Source: Candidatus Phaeomarinobacter ectocarpi
GTDB taxonomy: Bacteria > Pseudomonadota > Alphaproteobacteria > CGMCC-115125
DNA length: 64,000 nucleotides
NCBI RefSeq assembly: GCF_000689395.1
Contig: NZ_HG966617.1
Coordinates: forward strand, 1,487,274 to 1,551,273
Reading direction: 5' to 3'
Part shown: piece after piece, positions 1 to 9,350 of the stretch
How the letters are laid out: every line of letters starts with the position of its first letter
Numbering within the stretch: position 1 is the first letter of the stretch
Program-made: the position numbers and the translations under genes
Notes under the pieces: model-generated
Seen by the model: only the letters and a program-made list of their open reading frames with translations
Databases searched by the model: none
What the model was told of the DNA's origin: nothing

Positions 1-1706
1 GCTACTGCGCGAATCAAAGCCAGCCGTGCCATGGTAACACCCGGTTGATCAGTGTGGATAAACCGCAACCGGGCGTCGTCCTTGCCTTTGTTCCACAGCG
101 CGTGGAACCCGGCAGCCAGTTCCTGCAGGTAAAAGGCGACACGATGAGGCTCATGAGACAATGCCGCCTGCTCGACAAGCCGGGGGAACCCGGCCATCAG
201 CTTGATGAGGGCCAGTTCGGCGTCATCGTCCAGCGCTGACAGGTCGGTTGTTGCCAGGGCCGCATCAGACAGGTCAGCATCCGGGAAATCATCACCCGCC
301 AGCCGCAGTACGGAACAGATACGCGCATGGGCGTACTGTACGTAAAACACCGGATTGTCCTTCGACTGCTCCATCACAGCGGCAAAGTCGAAGTCCAGCG
401 GTGCATCGTTCTTGCGCGTCAGCATCATGAACCGCACCACGTCGCGGCCCACTTCATCCACGACGTCGCGCAGGGTCACGAATTCACCGGAGCGCTTCGA
501 CATCTTCACCGGCTCGCCAGCGCGGAACAGTTTCACCATCTGGCAGATCTTGACGTCCAGTGATCCTTCATTGTCCGACAGTGCTTTGACGGCAGCCTGC
601 ATCCGCTTGATGTAGCCACCATGGTCAGCACCCCACACGTCAATCATCTCATTGAAGCCGCGCCGGTACTTGTCCAGGTGATAGGCAATGTCGGCGGCAA
701 AATAAGTGTGCGTGCCGTCAGATTTTTTCAGAGCACGGTCAACGTCATCGCCAAACTCTGTCGCCTTGAAAAGTAGCTGTGGGCGCGCTTCCCAATCATC
801 CGGCATCTTGCCTTTGGGTGGTTCCAGAACGCCGGTGTACAGCAGCCCTTTGTCCTCAAGCAGATCAATGGCTTCTGCGAGCTTCGAGCCCTGCTCATCT
901 GACCGGCCAAGACCACGCTCGGAGAAAAACACCTCATGGTGAATGTCGAGGGCCGCGAGATCATCCCGGATCATCGCCATCATCGCGTCGATGGAGGCAT
1001 CCTTGACGATGGGAAGCCAAGCGGTCTCTTCCATGTCGATCAGGGTCTTGCCGTGTTCATCCGCCAGGGCCTTGCCAACCGGCACAAGATAGTCGCCGGG
1101 ATAAAGACCTTCAGGTATCTCACCGATGTTCTCACCAAGTGCTTCGCGATAGCGAAGGAAAGCCGAACGCGCCAGAACCTCGATCTGACCTCCGGCATCA
1201 TTGATGTAGTACTCGCGCGCTACGTCGTAGCCGGCCTTGTTGAGCAGGTTCGCCAGCGCGTCGCCGAAGATGGCGCCGCGGCAATGGCCCACATGCATCG
1301 GGCCGGTCGGGTTGGCGGAGACGTATTCCACATTCACTTTGCGCCCGCCGCCGACATCTGCGTCGCCGAACTTTTCACCTGCTTCGAGCACGCCCTTCAC
1401 CTGCGCACGCATGAGGTCTTCAGCCAGACGCAGATTGATGAAGCCCGGTCCGGCAACCTCTGCAGATGCGATGGATGGAGCAGACGTGATTTCTGCAGCA
1501 ATGGCATCCGCGATATCGCGCGGCTTCATCTTGGCCTGCTTGGCCAGAACCATGGCGGCGTTGGTCGCAATATCCCCATGCGACGGGTCGCGCGGCGGCT
1601 CAACCGTCACGTTGGCGAGGTCCAGACCGCCCGGAAGTGTACCGCCGGATGAGAGGGTCTCAAGCGTCTGCAAAAGGACGGCGCGGATATCGCTGAAAAG
1701 GTTCAT
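1..1706 (-). CDS. argS: Arginyl-tRNA synthetase (C-terminus cut by window edge)
   Basis: Class I aminoacyl-tRNA synthetase that charges tRNA-Arg in the cytoplasm. The reading frame is open from the ATG at 1706 to the left edge of the window, giving 568 codons; the family is usually about 580-590 residues, so only the extreme C-terminus is missing. Visible hallmarks are the HIGH-type motif PTGPMHVGH near residue 135 (about 1290-1312) and a KMSKR loop near 490-510, plus an N-terminal tRNA-contact domain beginning [12 protein letters not shown]. No good Shine-Dalgarno is seen before the ATG. The neighbour behind it is dgt on the same strand, 84 bases away, an arrangement common in Alphaproteobacteria. 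Confidence 0.97.
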   Translation of the reverse strand, partial: MNLFSDIRAVLLQTLETLSSGGTLPGGLDLANVTVEPPRDPSHGDIATNAAMVLAKQAKMKPRDIADAIAAEITSAPSIASAEVAGPGFINLRLAEDLMRAQVKGVLEAGEKFGDADVGGGRKVNVEYVSANPTGPMHVGHCRGAIFGDALANLLNKAGYDVAREYYINDAGGQIEVLARSAFLRYREALGENIGEIPEGLYPGDYLVPVGKALADEHGKTLIDMEETAWLPIVKDASIDAMMAMIRDDLAALDIHHEVFFSERGLGRSDEQGSKLAEAIDLLEDKGLLYTGVLEPPKGKMPDDWEARPQLLFKATEFGDDVDRALKKSDGTHTYFAADIAYHLDKYRRGFNEMIDVWGADHGGYIKRMQAAVKALSDNEGSLDVKICQMVKLFRAGEPVKMSKRSGEFVTLRDVVDEVGRDVVRFMMLTRKNDAPLDFDFAAVMEQSKDNPVFYVQYAHARICSVLRLAGDDFPDADLSDAALATTDLSALDDDAELALIKLMAGFPRLVEQAALSHEPHRVAFYLQELAAGFHALWNKGKDDARLRFIHTDQPGVTMARLALIRAV

Positions 1707-1790
1707 GTGTGTCGACGTCAAATGGAAGTGAGGAGGAAGCGCTCGATACACCCTTGAGCTCTGTTTGTCATGTCAGCGGGCTGGGGGCGT

Positions 1791-2993
1791 TTAGCGGAAA
1801 ATCGGATCGGGCTGGAACAATCGTCGGTGTTCCTCAATGGCGAAACGGTCGGTCATGCCTGCCACGTAGTCACAGACCGTTTCAGCGGTCTTCACCGTGC
1901 GCGGGCCGTCCGTCATGTCCTGCCACTCATTGGGCAGCAGGCTTGGCTCGTTGACTAGCAGTTCAAACACTTCGGTCATGACGCGTTTGGCCTTGCTCAT
2001 CATCCGGTTGACCTGGAAGTGGCGGTACATCCGTTCCAGCAGGAACGATTTTAGCGCCCGGTCGTGCGCCTGCATCTCTTCGGAGAACGATGCGATCTGC
2101 ATCCCCGCATTGCGGATATCATCGCTGTTGCCGGGCTGGATTTTCTCCAGCCGTCGTGTCGTCTCGCCAATGACATCCTCGACCATGTGAGAGATCAGTC
2201 TACGGATGGCTTCATGACGCAGACGTCGGGGCGCAAGGCCTGGATACGCATCATGCACTTCACGGAACATGTCGCCGACGAGTGGCAGTGACATCAGGTC
2301 GTCCGCGGTGAACAGACCTGCGCGCAGTCCATCGTCAATGTCATGGTTGTTGTAGGCAATGTCGTCTGACAGTGCCGCCACCTGCGCTTCAAGGCTGGCA
2401 TAGGTGTGAAGGTCCAAAGCCGCCAGACCTTCATACTCGCGGAAGGCCCGTGGCAGGTGGTCCGTCCCCTCGCCTTGCCCAATCACCGGTCCGTTGTGTT
2501 TGACGACACCTTCAAGCGTTTCCCATGTGAGGTTCAGACCATCGAAGTCTGCGTAGCGTTGCTCAAGGCGCGTGACGATGCGCAGGGTCTGGGCGTTATG
2601 GTCAAACCCGCCATAGCCTTCCATGCACTCAGCCAGCGCGTCTTCGCCCGCATGACCAAAGGGCGTGTGGCCAAGATCATGGGCCAGGGCCAGGGCCTCA
2701 GCCAGGTCTTCATCAAGACCAAGGAAGCGGCTGAGTGACCGCGCTATCTGCGCCACTTCAAGGGAATGCGTCAGTCGGGTCCGGTAGTAGTCACCCTCGT
2801 GATACACAAAGACCTGCGTCTTGTGCTTGAGCCGACGGAACGCCCCTGAATGGATAATCCGGTCGCGGTCGCGCTGGTATGGCGACCGCGTGCGGCTTTC
2901 CATCTCATCATGCCGCCGCCCGCGCGTGGCGGACGGGTCGGTTGCGTAAGGCGCAAGGTCGCCGGTGATCGGCTTGGTGAGGGCTGGTGCCAC
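1791..2993 (-). CDS. dgt: Deoxyguanosinetriphosphate triphosphohydrolase-like protein
   Basis: HD-domain dNTP triphosphohydrolase that releases the nucleoside and tripolyphosphate from dNTPs and helps balance the dNTP pool. The 400-residue protein has the metal-binding motif with H76 in RLTHSLEVAQ, the HD pair at 105-106 in AHDLGHTPFGH and a further histidine in GFDHNAQT, in the order expected for the dGTPase family (type-2 subfamily). The predicted start is GTG at 2993, three bases after the ytoQ stop, so ytoQ and dgt are probably co-transcribed and translationally coupled. A later ATG (residue 31) is possible but would remove conserved N-terminal sequence. Confidence 0.95.
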   Translation of the reverse strand: MAPALTKPITGDLAPYATDPSATRGRRHDEMESRTRSPYQRDRDRIIHSGAFRRLKHKTQVFVYHEGDYYRTRLTHSLEVAQIARSLSRFLGLDEDLAEALALAHDLGHTPFGHAGEDALAECMEGYGGFDHNAQTLRIVTRLEQRYADFDGLNLTWETLEGVVKHNGPVIGQGEGTDHLPRAFREYEGLAALDLHTYASLEAQVAALSDDIAYNNHDIDDGLRAGLFTADDLMSLPLVGDMFREVHDAYPGLAPRRLRHEAIRRLISHMVEDVIGETTRRLEKIQPGNSDDIRNAGMQIASFSEEMQAHDRALKSFLLERMYRHFQVNRMMSKAKRVMTEVFELLVNEPSLLPNEWQDMTDGPRTVKTAETVCDYVAGMTDRFAIEEHRRLFQPDPIFR

Positions 2994-2996
2994 TGG

Positions 2997-3452
2997 CTAG
3001 AGCGTCCCGTCGATGACGTACTTCAAAACCCGAACGACCTGTGCTGGTTCCTGCGCCCAGGCCAATGCCGCGCCGTCGACTTCCTTCAGAGGATGACGGA
3101 GGTCCGGGTCATGGAGCGTAATGATCGGCTTGTTGAGAGCCGCCGCATAGCCTGCGTCAAAGGCAGCGTTCCACTGCTTGTACTTGTCGCCAAAGCGCAC
3201 AACCACAATGTCTGCCCCCTTGATAAGGGTGGAGGTGCGAATGGAATTCACCTTCGCGCCCTTGTTGTCGTACCAAAACTCATTGTCTTCAGCGCCGAGG
3301 ATATCTGCACCGCAGGCGTCGGAGGAGCCGTGATCAGTTACAGGGGCTGAAAACACCACCGGCAGACCAGCAGCTTTGGTGCCTGCTTCGATCTGGTCGC
3401 GCCAGTCAGTGTGAATTTCGCCGGAAAGATAGACCTGCCAGGTTTTGCTCAT
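2997..3452 (-). CDS. YtoQ family protein
   Basis: A 151-residue cytoplasmic protein resembling the YtoQ family, which has a nucleoside 2-deoxyribosyltransferase-like fold. It begins MSKTWQVYLSGEIHTDWR and contains a DIVVVRFGDKYKQWN stretch and a GYAAALNKPII stretch typical of that fold, where bound nucleoside sits near the sheet edge. The biochemical activity of YtoQ proteins is not established. It lies directly upstream of dgt, which suggests a link to nucleotide pool handling, but that is inference from position only. The start is ATG at 3452. It is divergent from erpA. Confidence 0.9.
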   Translation of the reverse strand: MSKTWQVYLSGEIHTDWRDQIEAGTKAAGLPVVFSAPVTDHGSSDACGADILGAEDNEFWYDNKGAKVNSIRTSTLIKGADIVVVRFGDKYKQWNAAFDAGYAAALNKPIITLHDPDLRHPLKEVDGAALAWAQEPAQVVRVLKYVIDGTL

Positions 3453-3491
3453 ATTTGGCTCGTTTCTTGAGGCTCGTTTGGGCGCCTAGAT

Positions 3492-3523
3492 TGACAATCG
3501 CTTATGTGCGATTACCTAATAAT
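3492..3523 (+). promoter_or_regulatory. Candidate promoter with dyad operator before erpA
   Basis: A TTGACA box at 3492-3497 is followed by an AT-rich segment ending TAATAA at 3518-3523. The spacing is longer than ideal for a sigma-70 promoter, so the exact -10 is uncertain. A perfect inverted repeat, AATCGC (3497-3502), six bases, GCGATT (3509-3514), lies between the two boxes where a bound repressor would block polymerase. The site sits in the divergent ytoQ/erpA intergenic region. The regulator is unknown; an iron or Fe-S responsive protein would fit erpA. Confidence 0.45.
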
Positions 3524-3596
3524 AACAAGTCGCATCGCAAGGTTGAAAAACCGGCGCAATGCCACCTGTGCGAATTTGTGTATCGAGGGTGTACCC

Positions 3597-3974
3597 ATGA
3601 GCGACGTTCAAGTCGAGAGCAACTCTGCAGACGCAATTGCGGCCGCTGGCGGTGATTTCACCGTTTCTGCCAGCGCAGCCAAGCAGATCGGCAAAATCCT
3701 CTCTGGCGAGGCGGATGGCACGATGCTGCGCGTCAGCGTCGAAGGCGGCGGCTGCTCGGGTTTTCAGTACAATTTCACCCTCGATGATACCAAAACCGAC
3801 GACGATCTGGTGATTGAGCGTGACGGGGCCACGGTTCTCGTGGATTCGGTCTCGCTGATGTATGTTGGCGGCTCCGAGCTGGACTATGTGGACGACCTCA
3901 TCGGTCAGTCATTTCAGGTCAAAAACCCCAATGCGACGGCTTCGTGTGGCTGCGGGACATCATTCTCCGTCTAG
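3597..3974 (+). CDS. erpA: Iron-sulfur cluster insertion protein ErpA
   Basis: A-type Fe-S carrier of the HesB/IscA family, which receives clusters from the assembly machinery and hands them to apo-proteins. The 125-residue product carries the three ligand cysteines in the standard arrangement: C53 in GGGCSGF, and C117 and C119 in ASCGCGTSF near the C-terminus. I chose the ATG at 3597 because GAGGG lies just upstream and the protein then has the family length; an upstream in-frame ATG at 3504 lies inside the putative operator and would add 31 residues that look non-coding. The gene precedes xth, a common alphaproteobacterial order. Confidence 0.95.
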   Translation: MSDVQVESNSADAIAAAGGDFTVSASAAKQIGKILSGEADGTMLRVSVEGGGCSGFQYNFTLDDTKTDDDLVIERDGATVLVDSVSLMYVGGSELDYVDDLIGQSFQVKNPNATASCGCGTSFSV

Positions 3975-4035
3975 CCTTCTGGTCTTCAGGCGTGCCCTCG
4001 CCTAACCTCCGCAACCTTGATTTGCGGAGTGCCTC

Positions 4036-4821
4036 ATGAAGATCGCGACCTGGAACGTCAATTCCATCAAAGTACGCCTGCCCAACCTGCTTGCCTGGCT
4101 GAAGGACGCTGAGCCCGACGTCGTGTGTCTGCAGGAACTCAAATGCGTGGATGAGGCTTTCCCCCGGTCGCAGGTGGAAGACGCTGGCTACAACGTCGAG
4201 ACCCATGGGCAGAAAACATATAACGGCGTGGCAATCCTCTCGAAGTCTCCCCTTGAAGATGTGACCCGTGGCCTGCCCGGCATGGAAGACGATGAACAGG
4301 CACGATATCTCGAAGGGCTCGTGCCCGCCGGCGATCAGATGCTGCGCATTGCCTCGATCTATCTGCCAAATGGCAACCCGGCACCCGGCCCCAAATATGA
4401 CTACAAGCTGGACTGGATGGAGAAGCTCGCTGCCCACGCAGAAGCCCTTCTGGCCTATGAAGAGCCGCTGGCCCTGACCGGTGACTACAACGTTATTCCG
4501 ACGCCGGACGATGTGCATGATGCAGCAGCATGGGCAGATGATGCCCTGTTCCGGCCGGACACGCTCAAGGCATTTCGCACCATTGCCAATCTCGGCCTGA
4601 CGGACGCCTTCCGGGCGTGTCACACAACGCCCCACCGCTACTCCTTCTGGGACTACCAGGCCGGTGCATGGCAGAAGGACAACGGCATTCGCATTGACCA
4701 CCTGATGCTCAGCGCCCACGCCGCTGACCGGCTGGTGTCCTGCGACATAGACAAATATGTGCGCGACTGGGAAAAGCCGTCAGACCATGTGCCGGTCTGG
4801 GCGGAGCTGGATTTTGACTAG
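4036..4821 (+). CDS. xth: Exodeoxyribonuclease III
   Basis: Cytoplasmic AP endonuclease / 3'-exonuclease of base-excision repair, EEP superfamily, 261 residues. Seen motifs are the N-terminal MKIATWNVNSIKVR (metal-site N7), the LQEL motif with E34, LTGDYNVIPTPDDV with D150 and N152, and the C-terminal IDHLMLS and SDHVPVWAEL segments that carry the catalytic Asp-His pair. A GGAG Shine-Dalgarno stands about eight bases before the ATG. The 3' end overlaps the next gene by eight bases, suggesting co-translation. Confidence 0.97.
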   Translation: MKIATWNVNSIKVRLPNLLAWLKDAEPDVVCLQELKCVDEAFPRSQVEDAGYNVETHGQKTYNGVAILSKSPLEDVTRGLPGMEDDEQARYLEGLVPAGDQMLRIASIYLPNGNPAPGPKYDYKLDWMEKLAAHAEALLAYEEPLALTGDYNVIPTPDDVHDAAAWADDALFRPDTLKAFRTIANLGLTDAFRACHTTPHRYSFWDYQAGAWQKDNGIRIDHLMLSAHAADRLVSCDIDKYVRDWEKPSDHVPVWAELDFD

Positions 4822-5251
4822 CGGACCCACCCCGCTGCTGGCCGGCGGCTGCTCATGTGGAGCGGTCCGATATGAGATCTCGACGCCTGAGATCAATGCC
4901 GGGATTTGCCATTGCGCAGACTGCCAGCGTCATTCTGGTGCGCCCTTTGTCGTGTGGCTTGGTATCGAGCCAGAGGCTTTCAAACTGACCCAGGGTGATG
5001 TGAAAGAATTCAGCTCATCCAAATGGGCGACGCGCGGGTTTTGCGCTACGTGCGGGTCTACCCTGACCTATCGGGTCAACGACAACACTGACGAGATTGA
5101 TGTCGCCGGTGGCACGCTGGATGACCCCGGTGCAGCGGCACCCAAGTTTCAGATTTTCAAGAAAGACAGTCCCCGCTTCATGCAGGGCTTCGATGAAACG
5201 CTGCCGGAAAAAGACGTGGAAGCCTATTTCAACGGTTTGCGTGAGCGCTGA
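4814..5251 (+). CDS. GFA family (CENP-V/GFA domain) protein
   Basis: A 145-residue zinc-binding protein of the glutathione-dependent formaldehyde-activating (GFA/CENP-V) fold. The cysteine pattern is clear: C13 and C15 in GGCSCGAVRYE, C32/C34/C37 in ICHCADCQRHSG, and a later FCATCGSTLTY. Many family members have no proven activity, so the S-(hydroxymethyl)glutathione reaction should not be assumed. The frame is open further upstream, but those codons only shadow xth. I place the start at TTG 4814, which has GGAG eight bases before it and overlaps the xth stop. The last 28 bases overlap the convergent M81 peptidase gene. Confidence 0.9.
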   Translation: MTSGPTPLLAGGCSCGAVRYEISTPEINAGICHCADCQRHSGAPFVVWLGIEPEAFKLTQGDVKEFSSSKWATRGFCATCGSTLTYRVNDNTDEIDVAGGTLDDPGAAAPKFQIFKKDSPRFMQGFDETLPEKDVEAYFNGLRER

Positions 5252-6801
5252 AACGCCGGGCCCATGGGCATGAGCCGCACACCGCTACGCAGCCGCCTGT
5301 AGGCCAGGTCCACATGATCCGCCGGGTTGGGACCAGGGCTGCCCACCACCACAATGTCACGGGCGATCTTTTGAAAGTCCGCCCTGAAGTGAACCGAGCT
5401 TTTGACAGCAACAATATTCTCGGCCGCAGGCTCGACACCAAATGCAGTGAACATGACCCGGTCCGCTGTTTGAACCTTGTGGCTGGCAACCACGACCCGG
5501 ACGTCTTCAATCATCAGCAAGGCTGACTTGCCCAGCGACAGATGCGCGCCGCGATAAAATGGTCCGTGTGCTTCTATTTCGCCGTCATGCAGCTTGAGGA
5601 CCTTGAAGGTGCCTTCAATAGGTTTTTCCTTGGCACCGCCCGTCCATGCGCCGAGCGACATCTGGACCTCCGCGCCCTCGCCGGCCGCCCATGCGGCACT
5701 TGCGGCCGATGGATCAAACAGCACGCCGCACAGCGCCGTTTCAGCGCCGGAAATCAGTGAGCGCAGAATGCCGACCGTATCGCCATTGCCACCGGCACCG
5801 GGATTGTCCTGCGTATCCGCCAGGATCAATGGCCCGTCCCGGCGGTCAAGGTCGCTTGCCGCTTCGCCATAGGCCACGGCTTCTTCAGCGGTCCATATCT
5901 TCTGACGAAACCCGCGTTCAAACTCCATGAACGTTTCAGCCAGACGATCAACAGCTTCGTCTGCCGCCTCCTGCGTATCCGCATAGGCCATGACGGCAGG
6001 GCCGCATTCAGCAATGTCCGCCGGTGGAAATCCCATGGTGGCGGAGGCTGTCAGGATTTCGGTTTCCTCATTGCCATTGGTATCTAGCTTGAGATGCTCA
6101 AGGGCCGTCACATCCGCGTAGATCAATGCAGCCGGGTCACTCATGGTCGATTGCGCCGTGAGTGGAATGAGATAGTTGAGTTTGCGGAATGCCTTTGCCG
6201 GGCGCCCTGCCCGACGCGCCAGATTGGCAACCAGCTTCGCCGCGCGGGCGCCCGTCTCCGCCATGTCCACGTGTGGATAGGTGCGGTACGCCACCAGCGC
6301 ATCTGAGTTGCGCATCATCTTGGCGGTTACGTTGGCATGGAGATCAAGCGATGCGACGATCGGAACCTGGCCATTGGTGATGTCGCGGATCCACTCCAGC
6401 AGATCCCCCTCGCCGTCTTCCATTTCTTCGGTGACCATTGCGCCGTGAAGATCAAGGTAGATGGCGTCGAGGGGCCCATCGCGCAGGGCACGCTCGAGTT
6501 CCTCGACCATCATGCCGGCAATATGTGCAAAGGCGTCGGACGTGACATGCGCAGACGGCGTGGCGGCCGCCCACACCATGGGAACCGGTGTCAGCGCCTG
6601 GGCCACTGCTTCGGCGAGAAAGCCCGCAATCGGGATGTTCATGTCGCTGGCGCCATCCGCGCCGGGCGCGAATGTGGTCAACAGGCCAGGTCCACCTTGG
6701 AGGGCCGGCCAGGCGTCAGGCTGCAGGAACGCATCCAAATCTGCCTTTTGGGAGGCAAATGTGTTGGTCTCGTGCTGAAAACCACCCACTGCGACACGCA
6801 T
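5224..6801 (-). CDS. M81 family metallopeptidase (MlrC-like)
   Basis: A 525-residue protein of the MlrC/M81 family, named for the enzyme that degrades linearised microcystin in sphingomonads; most relatives act on unknown small peptides. The start MRVAVGGFQHETNTF is the family's typical N-terminus, and internal segments LDAIYLDLHGAMVTE and SLDLHANVT carry the histidine/aspartate residues thought to bind zinc. The frame extends 19 codons upstream, but the ATG at 6801 has a GAAGAGGCG ribosome site and matches family starts. No signal peptide is evident. The gene stands alone and its 3' end overlaps the GFA gene. Confidence 0.92.
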   Translation of the reverse strand: MRVAVGGFQHETNTFASQKADLDAFLQPDAWPALQGGPGLLTTFAPGADGASDMNIPIAGFLAEAVAQALTPVPMVWAAATPSAHVTSDAFAHIAGMMVEELERALRDGPLDAIYLDLHGAMVTEEMEDGEGDLLEWIRDITNGQVPIVASLDLHANVTAKMMRNSDALVAYRTYPHVDMAETGARAAKLVANLARRAGRPAKAFRKLNYLIPLTAQSTMSDPAALIYADVTALEHLKLDTNGNEETEILTASATMGFPPADIAECGPAVMAYADTQEAADEAVDRLAETFMEFERGFRQKIWTAEEAVAYGEAASDLDRRDGPLILADTQDNPGAGGNGDTVGILRSLISGAETALCGVLFDPSAASAAWAAGEGAEVQMSLGAWTGGAKEKPIEGTFKVLKLHDGEIEAHGPFYRGAHLSLGKSALLMIEDVRVVVASHKVQTADRVMFTAFGVEPAAENIVAVKSSVHFRADFQKIARDIVVVGSPGPNPADHVDLAYRRLRSGVRLMPMGPAFQRSRKPLK

Positions 6802-6992
6802 GACGGACGCCTCTTCTGTGTCTGTGTGGAGACCCGCACATGCCTGACATACGGCCACACGCCAACTAGCTTAGGACTCGCCGGCAGCCCATGGCTACAA
6901 TCAAAGACATCAAAAAAACGCGGAAAATGTGACCGGGGGTTTTGGGCGCGCTAGATAGCCGCCGGGGTCGACCGGCAAAGGAAGCTAACACC

Positions 6993-7361
6993 ATGATCAA
7001 ATTGATATTCTGCCTCCACCGGCTCCCGGGTCTCTCAGCGGAGGCCTTTCGGGAATACTGGTGGACAAAACACGCGCCCCTCGTGAAAGAACGCGCTCCG
7101 GCGCTCAAAATTGCGCGCTATGTGCAATCCCACGGCATGGAGACACCTTTGGACGGTGCCATGCAGGCCTCTCGCGACGCCCAGCCGAAATACGATGGTT
7201 TCGCGGAACTGTGCTGGGAGAGCGAAGACGATCTCAACTTCGCCATGTCCGATGAAGCAGCCCTGAAAGCAGGAGCGGAACTTCTCGCAGATGAAAGAAA
7301 ATTCATCGACCTGAAGCGCTCCTCCCTCACCTTCGTGCGCGAACGGTCCGTCGTCGGCTAG
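6993..7361 (+). CDS. EthD domain-containing protein
   Basis: A 122-residue protein of the dimeric alpha/beta-barrel superfamily. The start MIKLIFCLHRLPGLSAEAF and the YWWTKHAPLVKE segment are characteristic of EthD-type domains, which occur in ether or aromatic degradation clusters and in many stand-alone proteins of unknown role. Here nothing in the neighbourhood indicates a substrate. AGGAAG precedes the ATG at 6993 with good spacing; the 17 upstream in-frame codons have no support. The stop overlaps the convergent desuccinylase-like gene by four bases. Confidence 0.88.
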   Translation: MIKLIFCLHRLPGLSAEAFREYWWTKHAPLVKERAPALKIARYVQSHGMETPLDGAMQASRDAQPKYDGFAELCWESEDDLNFAMSDEAALKAGAELLADERKFIDLKRSSLTFVRERSVVG

Positions 7362-8428
7362 AGGATTTCATCCTCGTCAAACAATGGGTCGCCATCAAAG
7401 GCTTCTTCAATTGTATCGAGATCGGCCCCCTCAGCTGCCGCTTTGGGGATGGCGGCGATATGCACAAGCGCATCGCCTTGGTTGACGATAGGCAGGTTGC
7501 TGCGTCCGATTACAAGCCCGTCGCGCTGAGCAAACATTTCTGTGTCTCGAATGCCGAACGGGTCAGAAATCACCCCAATCAGGCTTCCCGATTTAACGAA
7601 CTGTCCAACCTTGCAATGAATACGAGCGATGCCTCCCTCCGTTGCACGTATCCAGGCACTTTTGGTGGCGATGGATGAGGGAGGCAGAGGCTTCTCCAAG
7701 GGCGGAACGGAATGATGCCTTCCGGTCATGCCCAGATGCCGAAGCACGTTCAACACACCTTTGACACCAACTCGGATCGCCGTCTCATCAAACCTCAACC
7801 CCTCTCCGGCCTCGAAAACCATGACGGGAACACCTTTGTCGCCCGCGGCATGGCGCAGTGAGCCTTCACGCAAGGCTGAGTCGACGATCACTGGTGGAGA
7901 AAAGGCATCCGCCAGTTTGTGGGCCCGCTTGTCTCTCATATCGATACGGATTTGCGGCAGATTCACCCGATTGATCGCGGCTGTATGTAGATCAATTCCG
8001 TATTCGGAGCGCTCCACGACTTCTTCCATGAACAGATGCGCCAGCCGCGCGGCAAGTGATCCCGTCGGACTGCCTGGAAATGATCTGTTCAGATCGCGCC
8101 TGTCCGGCAGATAGCGACTGTGACTGATGAAGCCGAACATGTTGACTATCGGAACCAACAGTACAGTGCCCGATATTCGACGCAGCGCGGGCGCACGGAT
8201 GAGCCGCCGCACAATCTCCACCCCAAGAATTTCGTCCCCATGGATCGCGGCGCTTACAAAAACAGTCGGGCCGTCCTGCTTACCGTGGATTGCCTGAATG
8301 GAGAGCGTTGCAGGCGTGTGGTCCGACATCATGCTCAGTGGCAGATCAACAACCTCGCGCGTGCCTGCCTTTATTGTGGTTCCTGCGATCACCAATGGTG
8401 CGCGAGAGGTCTTTTTTTTGTCAGGCAC
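7358..8428 (-). CDS. Succinylglutamate desuccinylase/aspartoacylase family protein
   Basis: Zinc carboxypeptidase-fold (M14 AstE/AspA) protein, last gene of the rimB-rimK operon. Zinc-site segments are [11 protein letters not shown] (H63, E66 in this numbering) and YGIDLHTAA. The C-terminal third ([20 protein letters not shown] onwards) is a small beta domain resembling a lipoyl-type fold, common in this subfamily. I start it at GTG 8428, overlapping the rimK stop and preceded by GGAG; an ATG at 8485 would give 375 residues but overlap rimK by 65 bases. In this context it may trim or edit amino-acid tails added by RimK; that is inference, and true succinylglutamate activity is unlikely without other ast genes. 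Confidence 0.85.
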   Translation of the reverse strand: MPDKKKTSRAPLVIAGTTIKAGTREVVDLPLSMMSDHTPATLSIQAIHGKQDGPTVFVSAAIHGDEILGVEIVRRLIRAPALRRISGTVLLVPIVNMFGFISHSRYLPDRRDLNRSFPGSPTGSLAARLAHLFMEEVVERSEYGIDLHTAAINRVNLPQIRIDMRDKRAHKLADAFSPPVIVDSALREGSLRHAAGDKGVPVMVFEAGEGLRFDETAIRVGVKGVLNVLRHLGMTGRHHSVPPLEKPLPPSSIATKSAWIRATEGGIARIHCKVGQFVKSGSLIGVISDPFGIRDTEMFAQRDGLVIGRSNLPIVNQGDALVHIAAIPKAAAEGADLDTIEEAFDGDPLFDEDEIL

Positions 8429-9350
8429 TTTTCGGAACGCTCCGTTTCTTACGGGTACGGGTATGGGTCTTGCCGGGTTTGGCATTCTTCTCGAGGAATT
8501 CGATGATCTGTCCGGCTACGTCCACTTTTGTCGCGTTTTCAAGACCTTCGAGACCGGGCGATGAATTGACCTCCATTACTACCGGGCCATCATTCGAGCG
8601 CAGCATGTCCACGCCGCAGACATTGAGGCCCATGGCCTTTGCAGCCTTGACCGCAGTTGCACGCTCAGTGGGCGTGATCTTTATAAGTTTGGCACTCCCG
8701 CCGCGATGCAGGTTGGAGCGGAAATCACCGTCCTTGCCCTTGCGCATCATGGCGGCAATGACCTTGTCACCGATGACCAGGCAGCGAATGTCCTCGCCAT
8801 TGGCTTCTTTCACGAATTGCTGCACCAGGATATTGGTCTGCACACCACCAAAAGCCTGAATGATGCTTTCAGCTGCCCGTGGCGTCTCGCCCAGGACCAC
8901 GCCAATGCCCTGCGTGCCCTCCAGCAGTTTGATGATGACCGGCGCGCCGCCAGCAATCTTAAGGAGCTCGTTAGCATCAGAGGTCCGGTGGGCGAACACA
9001 GTCGTGGGTAGACCGACACCGTCACGGGATAAAAGCTGCAGGCTGCGCAGCTTGTCGCGTGACCGGGAGATGGCAACCGACTCATTGAGTGGATAAACGC
9101 CCATCATCTCGAATTGCCTCAGAACAGCACTGCCAAAGAAGGTCACCGAGGCGCCAATACGGGGAATGACCGCATCATATCCCTTCAGGGACTCGCCGTT
9201 GTAATGGACTTCAGGGTCACTCGACGCGATGTCGATGTAGCAGCGCAAATGGTCAATCACATCAATCTGATGTCCGCGCTCCTTCGCGGCCTCGACGAGG
9301 CGTTTGTGCGAGTACAGGGATGCATTGCGACACAAAAGGGCGATTTTCAC
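8421..9350 (-). CDS. rimK: RimK family alpha-L-glutamate ligase
   Basis: ATP-grasp ligase, 309 residues, of the family that adds glutamate residues to the C-terminus of ribosomal protein S6. The RimK-type N-terminal pre-ATP-grasp domain (about 1-100) is followed by [17 protein letters not shown] (nucleotide-binding), the [18 protein letters not shown] segment and the metal-binding end [15 protein letters not shown] near residue 265. It overlaps the rimB stop by four bases (ATGA), so it is translationally coupled. The extended basic C-terminus ([11 protein letters not shown]) is beyond the core. The substrate in this organism is not shown by the sequence. Confidence 0.93.
   Translation of the reverse strand: MKIALLCRNASLYSHKRLVEAAKERGHQIDVIDHLRCYIDIASSDPEVHYNGESLKGYDAVIPRIGASVTFFGSAVLRQFEMMGVYPLNESVAISRSRDKLRSLQLLSRDGVGLPTTVFAHRTSDANELLKIAGGAPVIIKLLEGTQGIGVVLGETPRAAESIIQAFGGVQTNILVQQFVKEANGEDIRCLVIGDKVIAAMMRKGKDGDFRSNLHRGGSAKLIKITPTERATAVKAAKAMGLNVCGVDMLRSNDGPVVMEVNSSPGLEGLENATKVDVAGQIIEFLEKNAKPGKTHTRTRKKRSVPKSA

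Noticed and set aside
936-1652. 238-codon plus-strand frame opposite argS
   Set aside because: It is the antisense shadow of a well-supported synthetase gene in GC-rich sequence; its product has low-complexity, unlikely composition.
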